Origin: Mangrovibacterium lignilyticum
Lineage (GTDB): Bacteria; Bacteroidota; Bacteroidia; Bacteroidales; Prolixibacteraceae
Direction of reading: 5' to 3'
NCBI RefSeq assembly: GCF_010882175.1
Contig: NZ_WKLH01000002.1
Span: 310,001-374,000, forward strand
Length of the DNA stretch: 64,000 nucleotides
This document shows, in pieces, positions 44,902 to 54,995 of the stretch. Below the pieces are notes generated by a model, which was not told the DNA's origin, searched no databases, and saw nothing but the letters and a program-made list of their open reading frames with translations. The position numbers and the translations under genes were made by a program. Position 1 is the first letter of the stretch, and every line of letters begins with the position of its first letter.

Positions 44902-45411
44902 CTATTTGAACTCTTTTTTGAGGCTTTCAACCCATTTTTCAACCCGGCCTTTAGTTAGCCTTGGTTGATTTTCCTGGTCGATGCAAAGACCGTAAAATTC
45001 GTTATCTCCGCATTCAGCTCTCGATCCTTCATAAGTGTATCCTTCACGAGAAGTGTGACCAACAACTGTTGCGCCACGAGATTCAACCAATTCAGCAAAA
45101 ATGCCGACTCCATCGTTGAAATTTTCCGGATAGCCTTTCTGATCTCCTAAACCGTAGATGGCAAATTTCTTCCCTGATAAATCCAGGTCCTCAATCGCCG
45201 GGACAAACTCATCCCAGTAATTCGGCAATTCACCATCCCACCATGTAGCCACTCCAATAATATAATTATCAAACTTTAAGAAATTCTCTTCGTCTACCTC
45301 TTCGGCATTCACTACTTCAAGGTTTTCACGACCAAAAGCCTCTATTATTTTCTCACTTACTTTAGAGGTTTTATTTGTATGGAAACTATAAAATATACCT
45401 GTTTTGCTCAT
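44902..45411 (-). CDS. fldA: Flavodoxin (long-chain)
   Basis: An FMN electron carrier of 169 residues. The phosphate loop is near FYSFHTNKTSKV, the first flavin-stacking region GVATWWDGELPNYWDEF, and the second GLGDQKGYPENFNDGVG, with the extra long-chain loop before the C-terminal helix. The phosphate loop lacks the usual TGxT spelling (SFHTNKTS), a variation seen in the phylum. It may serve radical SAM enzymes or reductive metabolism. It lies 10 nt after the stop of, and on the same strand as, the E1 gene and may be co-transcribed with it. Confidence 0.92.
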   Translation of the reverse strand: MSKTGIFYSFHTNKTSKVSEKIIEAFGRENLEVVNAEEVDEENFLKFDNYIIGVATWWDGELPNYWDEFVPAIEDLDLSGKKFAIYGLGDQKGYPENFNDGVGIFAELVESRGATVVGHTSREGYTYEGSRAECGDNEFYGLCIDQENQPRLTKGRVEKWVESLKKEFK

Positions 45412-45421
45412 GATTTTCTTT

Positions 45422-47467
45422 TTAGTATGCGATTAATTCTTTTGCTGCAGCCACAATCTTATCCGTATTTGGTAAGATTGCTTTTTCCAGAATACGGTTG
45501 AACCCAACCGGCATATAAGGCGATCCAATACGTTTAACCGGAGCATCCAGGTATTCAAAAGCTTCCTCCATAATCATTGATGTGACTTCTGAGCCAAAGC
45601 CGGCAAAGACTTTATCTTCATGAACAACCATTACTTTGTTTGTCTTTTTCACTGAATTCAGAATTCCTTCTTTATCCAGAGGTACGATAGAACGTAAGTC
45701 AATTACTTCCACGTCGATTCCTTCTTCAGCCAACTTCTCAGCAGCCTCGAGACTGTGAATCAATGTATTTCCATAAGTAACCAAAGTTAAATCCTTTCCG
45801 GGACGTCGAATGCGACACTTGCCGAAAGGAACTTCGAAATCATCAGGAACCGCAGCAGCAGCCTGAGGTGCATTGTAAAGCGCTTTAGGCTCCATGAACA
45901 CGGTCATACCACGGGAACGCATTGATGTCCGCAGTAGTCCGGCAGCATCGTCTGCAAAGGTTGGATATACGATGCGTACACCCGGGATAGTTGCCAGCGC
46001 ACCTTCGATATTTTGAGAGTGATATAAACCACCACCGATGTAACCACCAGATGCCAAACGAATAGTCATGTTTGGAACGAACTGCCCGTTAGATCTCCAG
46101 TAATCGTGACTAGACTCAACGTATTGCTCCATAGCCGGCCAGAAGTAATCGGCAAATTCAGCACCTTCAATAACGATCCGAATTTTGTCGTTAAAACGAC
46201 TCATACCATTGGCTGTACCAACAATGAAATCTTCAGCAATCGGCGCGCTAAAAACACGTTGATCACCAAACTCCTGTTGCATCCCCTTGGTAACGTTAAA
46301 TGCACCACCTTTTTCCTTATTGGCAACGTCTTGTCCCCAAATGAAGGTATCCGGGTTTTCACGGAATTCTTCTTTCAATGTTTTGTTGATGGCATCAACT
46401 AACTTGATTTTTTCACCATCTGCATCATGCGTTCCTTCCGGATATTTCTCAGCTTTGTAAGGCTCTGGCATTACAAAATCGAATATTGTCGCCGGATCAG
46501 GATCCGGAGCTTTCATCGCTTTCTTGTGCGCATCTTTTACAATGGCTTTCGCATCCGCTTCAACGGCAGCCAATTCTTCTTCTGTAAAACGCTTGTATTT
46601 CAAAAGCATCCGAGTGAATTTCGCCAGCGGATCGTAAACACGAACGTAATTACGCTCATTCTCGCTACGATACAACTCGTGACGGTCTGAGTTCGAGTGA
46701 GATTCCATTCGGACACAGTTGGCCTGAATAATTACAGGCTCACCTGCTTCCAATACATGCTTCTTGGCCTCAGTCATAGCATTCATTGAATCGAAAATGT
46801 CTTTTCCGTTACAATGAATAATCCTCAAATTTTTGAAGCCACTGAAGTTATTAGCTGTTTTACGGGTAGCCGTTTGCATGTTTTTCGGTACTGAAATACC
46901 GTAACCATTATCCTGCAAAACAAAAATTACAGGAAGTTTCTCACGCGATGCTCCGTTAATCGCTTCATAAACGTAACCTTCCGATGTTGAAGATTCACCA
47001 TGCGACGTGATTGAAACACCTTTCTGACCGTAATATTTCAGTGCACGGGCAACACCCACTGCATGCAAGTCGTGGTTTCCGGTACAGCTCGAAACATTGT
47101 GAATATTCCACTCCGGTTTCGCAAAGTGGTTCGACATGTGACGACCTCCACCAGCAACATCAGTAGCTTTCGAAATACCATTCAGAATGATTTCTTCAGC
47201 TGTTAAACCGGCCGAGAAACACGTCATCATATCACGATAGTAAGGAAAAAGGTGATCGGTTGCGCGATCAAAAGTCTGGCCAATCGCGAACTGAATTCCA
47301 TCATGCCCGGCATAAGGGGCATGATAAGACCAACCAATAGCTTGTTTCAGGTAATTTGGAGCTCTTTCGTCAAGTTTGCGGCCTACAACCAACGTTGTAT
47401 ACCACTTGAGAAGGGTTTCCTTATCAACATTCTTTATCGTATAAATTTTAGGATAGATACTGCTCAT
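45422..47467 (-). CDS. Fused E1 alpha-beta subunit of a 2-oxo acid dehydrogenase
   Basis: A protein of 681 residues. Residues 1-330 form the E1 alpha half with the thiamine diphosphate site (SHGESSTSEGYVYEAINGA and LQDNGYGISVP); residues 350-681 form the E1 beta half (FIWGQDVANKEKGGAF, GMTVFMEPKALYNAP, VHEDKVFAGFGSEV). The fusion is usual for branched-chain/pyruvate-type E1 in Bacteroidota. It decarboxylates a 2-oxo acid and transfers the acyl group to E2. The E2 gene lies 5 nt upstream in the operon; E3 is not in the window. Substrate (pyruvate or branched-chain) is not settled by eye. Confidence 0.92.
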   Translation of the reverse strand: MSSIYPKIYTIKNVDKETLLKWYTTLVVGRKLDERAPNYLKQAIGWSYHAPYAGHDGIQFAIGQTFDRATDHLFPYYRDMMTCFSAGLTAEEIILNGISKATDVAGGGRHMSNHFAKPEWNIHNVSSCTGNHDLHAVGVARALKYYGQKGVSITSHGESSTSEGYVYEAINGASREKLPVIFVLQDNGYGISVPKNMQTATRKTANNFSGFKNLRIIHCNGKDIFDSMNAMTEAKKHVLEAGEPVIIQANCVRMESHSNSDRHELYRSENERNYVRVYDPLAKFTRMLLKYKRFTEEELAAVEADAKAIVKDAHKKAMKAPDPDPATIFDFVMPEPYKAEKYPEGTHDADGEKIKLVDAINKTLKEEFRENPDTFIWGQDVANKEKGGAFNVTKGMQQEFGDQRVFSAPIAEDFIVGTANGMSRFNDKIRIVIEGAEFADYFWPAMEQYVESSHDYWRSNGQFVPNMTIRLASGGYIGGGLYHSQNIEGALATIPGVRIVYPTFADDAAGLLRTSMRSRGMTVFMEPKALYNAPQAAAAVPDDFEVPFGKCRIRRPGKDLTLVTYGNTLIHSLEAAEKLAEEGIDVEVIDLRSIVPLDKEGILNSVKKTNKVMVVHEDKVFAGFGSEVTSMIMEEAFEYLDAPVKRIGSPYMPVGFNRILEKAILPNTDKIVAAAKELIAY

Positions 47468-47472
47468 TTGGA

Positions 47473-48771
47473 TTAAATTTTTCTGTTTACGTCAAATTCT
47501 TCGAGAAGGTCAGCAATTCGTCTGATAAAGGCACCGCCCAATGCACCATCGATAATTCGGTGGTCGTAAGAAAGTGACAAGAACATTTTGTGACGAATAG
47601 CAAAAACATCGCCTGCAGGAGTTTCAACCACTGCTGGTTTTTTAGTGATGTTTCCTGTTGCCAGGATGGCCACTTCTGGTTGATTGATAATTGGCGTACC
47701 AATATCGTTTTTGAATGTGCCGAAGTTGCTAATACTGAATGTACCGCCTGAAATCTCATCCGGACCTAATTTATTTGAACGGGCACGGTTTGCAAGGTCG
47801 TTCATCGATGATGTTAAACCTACCAGGTTTTTCTGATCAGCGTCCTTAATTACCGGAACAATCAGGTTTCCGTCTGGTTTAGCAACGGCAACACCAATAT
47901 TTACTCGACCACGAAGAATAATTTTATCTCCATCAACCGAAGCATTCAACATTGGGAATTCGCGTAAGGCAGTTGCAGCAGCTTCGATAAATACTGGCAT
48001 GAAAGTTAATTTCTGACCGTATTTAGACAGGAATTCATCTTTTACTTTGTTTCTCCAAAGAACAACGTTTGTTACATCCGTTTCAACAACTGAAGTAACG
48101 TGTGGAGCTGTTGTTACCGACTGAACCATCCGTTCTGAAATAATCTTACGGATCCGGTCCATTTCAACTACTTTATCGTCAGCCCCCACTGTAATATTCA
48201 TTTTCGGAGCTGCTGGTTTTGGAGCTGAAGCAGCTGTTGCTTCGGCTTTTGCCGCAACCGGAGCCTCTTTTTTCGCTCCTTTTCCTGCCATATAATCCAA
48301 AACATCTTGTTTCTGAACACGACCGCCAGCGCCACTACCTTCAATTGTTTCCAATTCTTTTAAAGAAATATTTTCTTCTTTGGCAATCGATCGCACAAGT
48401 GGAGAGTAAAAACGGGTAGATTCTTTAAAGTCAGCGGGAGCTTTTTCCTCTGCTGTTTTCTCAGTTTTGGCTTCTGTATCGGCTGAATCAGTAGTTGTTT
48501 CGCTTGCGGAACTGGAATCGTCATCATCGTCGTCAGTCTGGATGATGGCAACAATATCTCCGACGGGAACAATTGAATCAACTTCAAACAGAATTTTTTT
48601 AATTACACCGTCAACGGGTGAAGGAATTTCTGAATCAACTTTTTCTGTAGCGATTTCGAAAAGCATATCGTCCTCTTCAATCTTGTCTCCTTCTTTTACA
48701 AACCACTTTGTAATAGTCGCTTCCTGAACACTTTCGCCCATTTTGGGCATTTGGATTTTAAACTCTGACAT
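47473..48771 (-). CDS. Dihydrolipoamide acyltransferase (E2) of a 2-oxo acid dehydrogenase
   Basis: A protein of 432 residues. The N-terminal lipoyl domain carries the lipoylated lysine in IATEKVDSEIPSP (Lys44). An acidic Ser/Thr/Ala linker leads to the E3-binding domain (FYSPLVRSIAKEENISLKEL ... GSGAGGRVQKQDV) at about 118-160, then the catalytic domain with the HxxxDG motif in SYDHRIIDGALGG. It accepts the acyl group from E1 and passes it to CoA. Lipoylation is probably by lplA at 10797. It is the first gene of the E2-E1-flavodoxin series on the minus strand. Confidence 0.95.
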   Translation of the reverse strand: MSEFKIQMPKMGESVQEATITKWFVKEGDKIEEDDMLFEIATEKVDSEIPSPVDGVIKKILFEVDSIVPVGDIVAIIQTDDDDDDSSSASETTTDSADTEAKTEKTAEEKAPADFKESTRFYSPLVRSIAKEENISLKELETIEGSGAGGRVQKQDVLDYMAGKGAKKEAPVAAKAEATAASAPKPAAPKMNITVGADDKVVEMDRIRKIISERMVQSVTTAPHVTSVVETDVTNVVLWRNKVKDEFLSKYGQKLTFMPVFIEAAATALREFPMLNASVDGDKIILRGRVNIGVAVAKPDGNLIVPVIKDADQKNLVGLTSSMNDLANRARSNKLGPDEISGGTFSISNFGTFKNDIGTPIINQPEVAILATGNITKKPAVVETPAGDVFAIRHKMFLSLSYDHRIIDGALGGAFIRRIADLLEEFDVNRKI

Positions 48772-48950
48772 TTTCCAATTTATTTATTTAACACTTTATT
48801 ATCTGGAATTTTCACCACCTTAAACACACAGCAATTCGAAATGTTCAAGCAAAATCAGACTTTACAGACCTTTGATGTGGCCTCATAAAGCTGGATTTTC
48901 AGTGGCTGAAAATATGCGAATAAAATTAACGGGGATTTTATAAGCTGAAA

Positions 48951-49412
48951 TCAGTTTTTGATAACTATTTTATCAAAAACTCCGACAATTTCTGCCGGAT
49001 TATTGGTCGCGCGTAATTCCGCTTCCAATGGAGTCGTGTCCTTTTCGACAATCATCAAACATTTCTCAAGAATTTTTCTGAATTCATCTTCTGCAATTTC
49101 CTTTTGAAGTATACCTTTTTTCATGCATTTGCAGAAATATTTCGACAATTTTTGGACTGAATAATATAAATCGGGTTTAAGGATTTCAATTGAAGTTTGA
49201 AAATTGGGCGCCCCCATATTTATCTTTTTTGAGTATAGAAAATCAAATTGGGCTAATTTGAGTCGAACATCTTGACTGAGGTATTGGTTGGGAGGACATT
49301 CGTTGATCGTTGGAATGGAATATTGAGGATCAACATTAAATACATACTTTTCTTGCGCTTTTGCACAGAAACAACAACAACCAGCAAAAAAAACAAATAA
49401 CAGTATCCTCAT
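48951..49412 (-). CDS. Small secreted hypothetical protein, Cys-rich signal
   Basis: A protein of 153 residues. The N-terminus MRILLFVFFAGCCCFCAKAQ reads as a signal peptide with four cysteines near its end, so either signal peptidase I or lipoprotein processing is possible. The mature part is helical with CKC and CLM cysteines, reminiscent of small Bacteroidota periplasmic proteins of unknown function. I recognise no family. It stands alone between the E2 gene and the serine hydrolase. No clear terminator or promoter was seen. Confidence 0.65.
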   Translation of the reverse strand: MRILLFVFFAGCCCFCAKAQEKYVFNVDPQYSIPTINECPPNQYLSQDVRLKLAQFDFLYSKKINMGAPNFQTSIEILKPDLYYSVQKLSKYFCKCMKKGILQKEIAEDEFRKILEKCLMIVEKDTTPLEAELRATNNPAEIVGVFDKIVIKN

Positions 49413-49495
49413 TACGCCCCCTAAATTTCCCTCCTAAATTAGGAAGATTAAGGCAACATGAAAATTAAAAGACGTTAAAATTTATTAAATGGCTC

Positions 49496-50800
49496 TCAAT
49501 TAGAGCGTGCCAACGGAAGTGTGTGGATCGGATAATAGTTGAACAGATCCTGTTTAGGCCAATCTTTAACCTTGTGACATATTTTTGCCATTAGCGAGTT
49601 GATATCATTGGCCAGCAGTGATCCTTTCCAGCTACTGGTATTCGAGATGAATATCCAGGTTAATCCGTCATCCATTCGTTTAATCATGGCTGATGTTCCG
49701 GCCATACTACCTGTTCTGATCCAGTTACCGTTATTGAAAGTGGTTTTCCAGCCCAGTGGCCCTTTTGCATAAGTATTGTCAGTCATTTCCAAAATTGAAG
49801 CAGGTTTCAGGATGTCTTTCACACCTGGCTCTCCGTCAATATAGGTGATCAACCGGGCTAATTCAATCGCTGAGCAAATCCATCCTCCGGCGGCACCCAA
49901 GAGCTCAACAGGGTTTCCGCCATTCGATTTTTCAACCATTTTCCCCGAACCGGTATATTCAGGAACTAACAAACTACCCTCTGTTTCAAAATAACATACT
50001 TCGTTTTCACGCTTGTTCTTTTGGTAGCTATTGCCCAAATGCATATCGGTAATGCCATTTGGAATAAGAATATTATCCTGAAGGAAGTTTTCGTACGGCT
50101 CGCCACTTACAGTTGCCACAACTGCACCTAATAACATATATCCCATGTTTGAATAGGACGTTCGGCTACCCGGATAGAATGACAATCGTCGTGAGGCTAT
50201 GAATTTATAATAGGACTGAATTGTTGCCGGAGCTTCGTCGCCAACTTTTTTAGCGACTGTTAATGAATTAAAGGCCGGATCGCCATAACGTTGCGACCAA
50301 CCTCCGGAGTGCGCCAACAATTGACGAACGGTTATTTTATAGATTCGTTTATCGCGTACTTTGTTGAAAATGGAATCCTTGATGATGCCTTTCGGACCAA
50401 AAACAGTGTCGTCCAGTTTGAGTTTATTTTCTTCGACAAGTTTCATGATCGCAACGGCTGTCAACAACTTGGACACGCTGGCCACACGAAACAAATTTCC
50501 AGGCTGTACAAGTTCTTCCTTTTCATTTGCAGAGCCAAAACCTTGCGCATAAACCAGCTTTTCGTCTTTTACAACAGCAACAGAAACCCCCTGCAACGCC
50601 CACTGCCGACGAAAACGGTTCACTTGTTTCTCAATATACCCGGAACCGGAAAAATCAGAAAGTTCGTTTGTAATCCGATTATTGAGTCCTTGTAATTCGA
50701 GTTGGTAATATGGTGGTATCTGCTTATGGGTATGGTAGCTCTTTGAACTATAGCTAAATACCAAAACCATAATTATAAATAGATACTTAATAAACCTCAC
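49496..50800 (-). CDS. Serine beta-lactamase/D-aminopeptidase-like hydrolase
   Basis: A protein of 434 residues with an N-terminal signal sequence. The start is GTG at 50800 (an internal ATG at residue 11 is possible). The SxxK nucleophile motif is FRVASVSKLLTA, the YxN motif appears in SRTSYSNMGYMLLG, and GGWICSAIELARL lies later. This family includes class C beta-lactamase relatives, D-alanyl carboxypeptidases and esterases. The periplasmic location fits peptidoglycan or small-amide hydrolysis. The substrate is not known; nothing shows resistance activity. Confidence 0.85.
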   Translation of the reverse strand: MRFIKYLFIIMVLVFSYSSKSYHTHKQIPPYYQLELQGLNNRITNELSDFSGSGYIEKQVNRFRRQWALQGVSVAVVKDEKLVYAQGFGSANEKEELVQPGNLFRVASVSKLLTAVAIMKLVEENKLKLDDTVFGPKGIIKDSIFNKVRDKRIYKITVRQLLAHSGGWSQRYGDPAFNSLTVAKKVGDEAPATIQSYYKFIASRRLSFYPGSRTSYSNMGYMLLGAVVATVSGEPYENFLQDNILIPNGITDMHLGNSYQKNKRENEVCYFETEGSLLVPEYTGSGKMVEKSNGGNPVELLGAAGGWICSAIELARLITYIDGEPGVKDILKPASILEMTDNTYAKGPLGWKTTFNNGNWIRTGSMAGTSAMIKRMDDGLTWIFISNTSSWKGSLLANDINSLMAKICHKVKDWPKQDLFNYYPIHTLPLARSN

Positions 50801-50820
50801 GTTACAATTGTTAATTCAGT

Positions 50821-51732
50821 TTAAACTTGTAAGGCGCCAATGATCTCATTTACAGAACTAAATTTGTGGCGCTCTAAATAATCATTAATTCCATCGACTA
50901 TTTGAAGGGGTATCGTTGGATCGATAAAAATAGCTGTTCCAACCTGAACCGCTGTAGCTCCTGCGAGCATGAATTCGATGGCATCAGTTGCATTCATAAT
51001 ACCTCCCATGCCGATTACCGGTACTTTTACCGCTTGTGCAACCTGCCAAACCATGCGCAACGCAATTGGTTTAATTGCTGGTCCCGATAATCCACCTGTA
51101 ATGGTTGATAAAACCGGCTTTCGGCTCTCTGCGTCAACAGCCATCCCCAAAAAGGTGTTTACAAGTGAAACGCTGTCGGCACCCTGACCTTCAACTGCCT
51201 TGGCGATTTCTGCAATATTCGTTACGTTAGGCGACAGTTTCACGATCAGCGGCTTGCTATAGACCGCTCTCACTGCTTTTACCACAGCTTCAGCCGATGG
51301 ACAACTAACACCAAAGGCCATTCCACCTTCTTTTACATTCGGGCAACTAATATTCAACTCAATTGCCGGAATTTTGTCCAACTCATTGATACGTTCTGTC
51401 AATTCTACGTACTCTTCAATGGTTGATCCGTTTACATTGACTATGAAATTCGAATCAACATCTTTTATAGTCGGATAAATATTCTTAACGAAGTTATCAA
51501 CCCCTTTATTTTGCAGTCCCACCGCATTCAGCATCCCTGAAGGCGTTTCGGCCATTCTTGGGTAATCATTTCCTTCGCGATGTTTAAGTGTAGTACCTTT
51601 CATAACTACACCTCCCAGCTTAGACAGATCGACAAAATCAGCAATTTCCTGTCCGAACCCGCAAGTTCCGGAAGCAGTCATCACCGGGTTTTTAAAATAA
51701 AGATCTTTAATTTTTATGCTTAAATCTGCCAT
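50821..51732 (-). CDS. pyrD: Dihydroorotate dehydrogenase, class 1B catalytic subunit
   Basis: A protein of 303 residues with an FMN TIM barrel that oxidises dihydroorotate to orotate in pyrimidine synthesis. Motifs: [59 protein letters not shown], and [19 protein letters not shown]. It overlaps pyrK by 13 nt (51720-51732), so the catalytic and electron-transfer subunits are co-made, the mark of the NAD-linked class 1B enzyme. Confidence 0.96.
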   Translation of the reverse strand: MADLSIKIKDLYFKNPVMTASGTCGFGQEIADFVDLSKLGGVVMKGTTLKHREGNDYPRMAETPSGMLNAVGLQNKGVDNFVKNIYPTIKDVDSNFIVNVNGSTIEEYVELTERINELDKIPAIELNISCPNVKEGGMAFGVSCPSAEAVVKAVRAVYSKPLIVKLSPNVTNIAEIAKAVEGQGADSVSLVNTFLGMAVDAESRKPVLSTITGGLSGPAIKPIALRMVWQVAQAVKVPVIGMGGIMNATDAIEFMLAGATAVQVGTAIFIDPTIPLQIVDGINDYLERHKFSSVNEIIGALQV

Positions 51733-52499
51733 GTCAAATCATTAATATTAAACACCGGTCCGTCGGTGCACACACATTTATGTCCTGAGGTTGTTTTTTC
51801 CACACAGCAAAGGCATACACCAAAGCCGCAAGCCATCATATTTTCAAGCGATACTTCACAGAAAACTCCGGCTTTGGCCGCATCAGCAGCGACCGCCTTC
51901 ATCATCGGGTTTGGTCCACATGTGTAAACCTTGTCGAATTCAGATAGTTTACTTTTGTATACAGGGTGATTTGTAACAAATCCCTTCTCTCCAAGGCTAC
52001 CATCCTCCGTTGTGAAGTAGAAATTACCGTTTGCTTTATAGGCACTGATATCAACATGGTCCTTATCGCTTCGTGCACCTAGCAAAACATGCACCTGATC
52101 CGTATTGAGGCCACAAACCTTCGAGAGGAAAAGCATTGGAGCAACACCGCTACCACCGCCGATCAATAAAACTTTATCGGTGGGTTCAGGCATTTTAAAG
52201 CCATTCCCAAGGGGGTAAATTACACTAATCTTATCTCCGGCTTCGTAGGTTGTCAAAACTTTAGATCCTCGTCCGAGAATCTTCACCAACAGTGAAAATT
52301 GCTTTTTAGCAGGGTCGATATCCAAGATCGAGAATGGTCTTCTCAAAAATATCTCTGATGCCTTTTTAATTTCAACATTCACAAACTGGCCGGGGTATAT
52401 AGGCGGCAATTCGCTTTCCGATTGTAAAACCAAGCGAAAATTGTCATGATTTAGTTGTGTATTTTCAACGAGCAAAAGCTCCTGGACAGTTTTTCTCAT
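51720..52499 (-). CDS. pyrK: Dihydroorotate dehydrogenase electron-transfer subunit
   Basis: A protein of 259 residues. FAD-binding domain ([12 protein letters not shown]), NAD-binding half with [15 protein letters not shown], and the C-terminal 2Fe-2S ligand set in [21 protein letters not shown]. It passes electrons from PyrD to NAD. It is upstream of and overlaps pyrD. No pyrimidine regulatory motif is visible upstream. Confidence 0.95.
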   Translation of the reverse strand: MRKTVQELLLVENTQLNHDNFRLVLQSESELPPIYPGQFVNVEIKKASEIFLRRPFSILDIDPAKKQFSLLVKILGRGSKVLTTYEAGDKISVIYPLGNGFKMPEPTDKVLLIGGGSGVAPMLFLSKVCGLNTDQVHVLLGARSDKDHVDISAYKANGNFYFTTEDGSLGEKGFVTNHPVYKSKLSEFDKVYTCGPNPMMKAVAADAAKAGVFCEVSLENMMACGFGVCLCCVEKTTSGHKCVCTDGPVFNINDLTWQI

Positions 52500-52535
52500 T
52501 CCAAGTTCAATTTGCCGGCAAATATAGGAGAAAAA

Positions 52536-52985
52536 TCAGTTAGATGGTAGGTATTGTTTAAAAGTTTGGTCCGTGTAAAACACCACGATGCGTTCAATTT
52601 CTTTGTTTAATGGTGGCACCATGCTCTTCACAATCTCAGGCGTGGGTGGATTGCTGTTAATAACTTCAGCTTGCTTTTCCTCTTTAATCACGGGAGGATC
52701 CTCTATCGGCGCCCGCTGTTCCGGTTCTTGCTTAGGCGGCTGAGAATCGAATAAATCGGCTTTTTTAGGTACATCTCCAATCAGCATATCACCTTGTCCT
52801 GTAATCAACCATTTGGCGTTTATATCGGGAAAAGTCTCCAGCAATTTACTAATGAACTGGAAGCCGGGTTTATTTCGCCCCTGAAGCACATGAGTCACAT
52901 TAGAGCGCTGCACGCCGATGGTATCGGCTAACTCCGAAGAACTGATTTGCTTATAGTCCATTATTTGCTTAATCCTGATATTCAT
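52536..52985 (-). CDS. XRE-family transcriptional regulator
   Basis: About 149 residues from the ATG at 52985 (a TTG three codons earlier is less likely). The N-terminal HTH reads MNIRIKQIMDYKQISSSELADTIGVQRSNVTHVLQGRNKPG, followed by LLETFPDINAKWLITGQGDML, a pattern of Bacteroidota phage-repressor-like regulators. A Pro/Glu-rich linker and a short C-terminal helix end it. No protease-like domain is present, so it is not a LexA/CI self-cleaving protein. Inverted repeats at 52995-53011 and 53065-53082 overlap its start region and suggest autoregulation. Confidence 0.88.
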   Translation of the reverse strand: MNIRIKQIMDYKQISSSELADTIGVQRSNVTHVLQGRNKPGFQFISKLLETFPDINAKWLITGQGDMLIGDVPKKADLFDSQPPKQEPEQRAPIEDPPVIKEEKQAEVINSNPPTPEIVKSMVPPLNKEIERIVVFYTDQTFKQYLPSN

Positions 52986-52994
52986 AAATGTCAA

Positions 52995-53082
52995 TTATTG
53001 TATTCACAAATATAAAACACAAAAAGAAACATTCAAAATACATATGTGAATTGCATTGAGATACATTTGTGAATATACAAAT
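52995..53082. promoter_or_regulatory. Candidate operators of the XRE regulator
   Basis: The palindrome ATTTGT-GAATAT-ACAAAT lies at 53065-53082. A near copy on the opposite strand (ATTTGTGAATACAATAA, 53011-52995) reaches to within 10 nt of the regulator start, and ATATGTGAAT at 53042-53051 is a third half-site. The shared core is ATTTGTGAATA. Position and symmetry point to binding of the adjacent HTH protein. Confidence 0.5.
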
Positions 53083-53777
53083 ATGAATAAGAACCAGATA
53101 TCTGCAAGATTCGCATAAATACCTCCGATTACACTTCAAGTGAATCACGCAAAATACTGATAAATAGCAACATAGTAGAAATATTTTTACGAATATAGCT
53201 CTCTTTTTGGGGGATTATCACTTATTCTTCATCTTACTATTCAAATAAAGCTAATTTAAATCTGATTACAAGTACTTTATGTGAAAATACAATTGATTTA
53301 ATATTACCCATTGCTTAGTGTTTACAGAAATTAATTGTATTGATTATTAATGTCATTTTTGCGTTAAAATTCTGTAACTACGCTGTTTATTCGTCAAGTT
53401 ACTTTTGTAACAATATCAAAGAGCAGCACCAATCTCACTATTTACTTTTTAGAATTTAGATTTTTCTACAGTATGAGGAGAGGTATTTCTGCCGATTACA
53501 ATCTTCAATTTGGGAATTTTAGTTGATGAGCTGATTTAGTCTAAATCCGGATGCTATTTGTGTGCAGTTGGGCATCTATTTCATTCTATTCAATTCTGGC
53601 GAGCTTAATTCTCTCTTTTATAGCACCTAATATACTTTATTTCAACTCAATAGACACATATCCAAAGTAGGCAACGTTCTGTTAGTCCAGAGAAATTCAA
53701 CAAACTTTACCCATTTTAAATCATTTAGCAGTCCAGTATTGTTATTTTTAGTATCGAAATCATTTATTCAAACTAAT
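53083..53777. other. AT-rich intergenic region, no gene
   Basis: About 700 bp between the operator region and the phosphoesterase. A TTATTTTTAG tract near 53741 resembles a weak -7 element. No coding frame is convincing. Confidence 0.4.
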
Positions 53778-54995
53778 ATGCGCGGAATACCCGGATCTGG
53801 AGTTATCGTTTTTTTTCTGGTCATAATCCTGATTGAAGTGCTTGCCTATTTGGGAATTCTTCAGTTAATATCAGGTAAACGGCAACGAAAGCTGGGATCC
53901 ATTATTTATGGATTCACAACCATGAGCTTTCTGGTTATTTGGATGATCGCATTTTTCAATCCTGAAAAAATAAGACAAACGACAGATTACACTTTTTTCT
54001 ATTTCGTGATTGCCCTTTCGGTCATGAATTTATTCCCGAAAGCTTTGATGGCACTGGCAACAATCATATCGTTTCCATTTCGGATGCTGCGGGATCAATT
54101 TTTATCGAAACTGATTTTACTTTCCGGCGTACTGATCAGCTTGGGGATAATCCTAAGCGTTGCCTATGGAATTACTTTTGGAAAGGAAACTTTGCAGACG
54201 AACAAAGTCGATCTTTATTTGGATTCGCTTCCACCGCAGCTCAACCAGTTAAAGATCGTTCAAATATCTGACTTTCATTTAGGCTCTTTCAAAAGTGATC
54301 AATTTCTACAAACAACGACTGCTGAGATTAATCGTTTGAAGCCGGATTTGATCGTTTTTACCGGCGATATGGTAAATAATTATTACCAGGAAATGATTGG
54401 CTTTGAGAATGCATTGAAAGAAATGAAGGCTCCGTACGGGAAGTTTGCCATCTTTGGCAATCACGACTACGGCGACTATTCGAACTGGGATGAGCCGGAG
54501 GACAAAGCAATCAATCATGCTAAAGTTTCCCAGAAAATTAGGGATGCCGGGTTTAAGCTTTTACAAAACCGAAATGAGAAAGTTGAGATGAATGATACGA
54601 GCCTATACATTGTTGGTGTTGAAAACTGGGGGCATAAACCTTTTCCTCAGTATGCCGAATTAGACTCAGCAATGCAAAATGTTCCGGCTCCAGCATTTAA
54701 AATTTTGCTGACACACGACCCGGCACATTGGGAAGCCGAAGTTCTCCCAAAAACGAATATTGCGTTGACTCTCTCGGGACACACGCATGGTGGTCAATTC
54801 GGATTAAAAATTGCCGGCATTACGTTTAGCCCAATGTATTTGGCTCAAAAATTCTGGGCTGGTTTGTACCTAAACAATAATCAATATCTGTACGTCAATC
54901 AAGGTTGGGGATGCGTTGGCTTTCCGGGAAGAATTGACATGAACCCGGAAATTACCCTGCTGACATTACATTCAAATCGCATCGAAACTAATTGA
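53778..54995 (+). CDS. Membrane-anchored calcineurin-like metallophosphoesterase
   Basis: About 405 residues from the ATG at 53778. Three or four membrane helices fill the first 140 residues. The phosphoesterase domain carries all the metal motifs: QISDFHLGSF, FTGDMVNN, FGNHDYG, LLTHDP and SGHTHGGQFG. This resembles YkuE/UDP-diacylglucosamine-hydrolase-like membrane phosphoesterases; the substrate is unknown. Its 3' end overlaps the convergent OMP gene by 24 nt. Confidence 0.9.
   Translation: MRGIPGSGVIVFFLVIILIEVLAYLGILQLISGKRQRKLGSIIYGFTTMSFLVIWMIAFFNPEKIRQTTDYTFFYFVIALSVMNLFPKALMALATIISFPFRMLRDQFLSKLILLSGVLISLGIILSVAYGITFGKETLQTNKVDLYLDSLPPQLNQLKIVQISDFHLGSFKSDQFLQTTTAEINRLKPDLIVFTGDMVNNYYQEMIGFENALKEMKAPYGKFAIFGNHDYGDYSNWDEPEDKAINHAKVSQKIRDAGFKLLQNRNEKVEMNDTSLYIVGVENWGHKPFPQYAELDSAMQNVPAPAFKILLTHDPAHWEAEVLPKTNIALTLSGHTHGGQFGLKIAGITFSPMYLAQKFWAGLYLNNNQYLYVNQGWGCVGFPGRIDMNPEITLLTLHSNRIETN

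Noticed and set aside
49496-50800. Beta-lactamase conferring antibiotic resistance
   Set aside because: The SxxK/YxN signature is shared by peptidases and esterases; nothing points to a lactamase proper.
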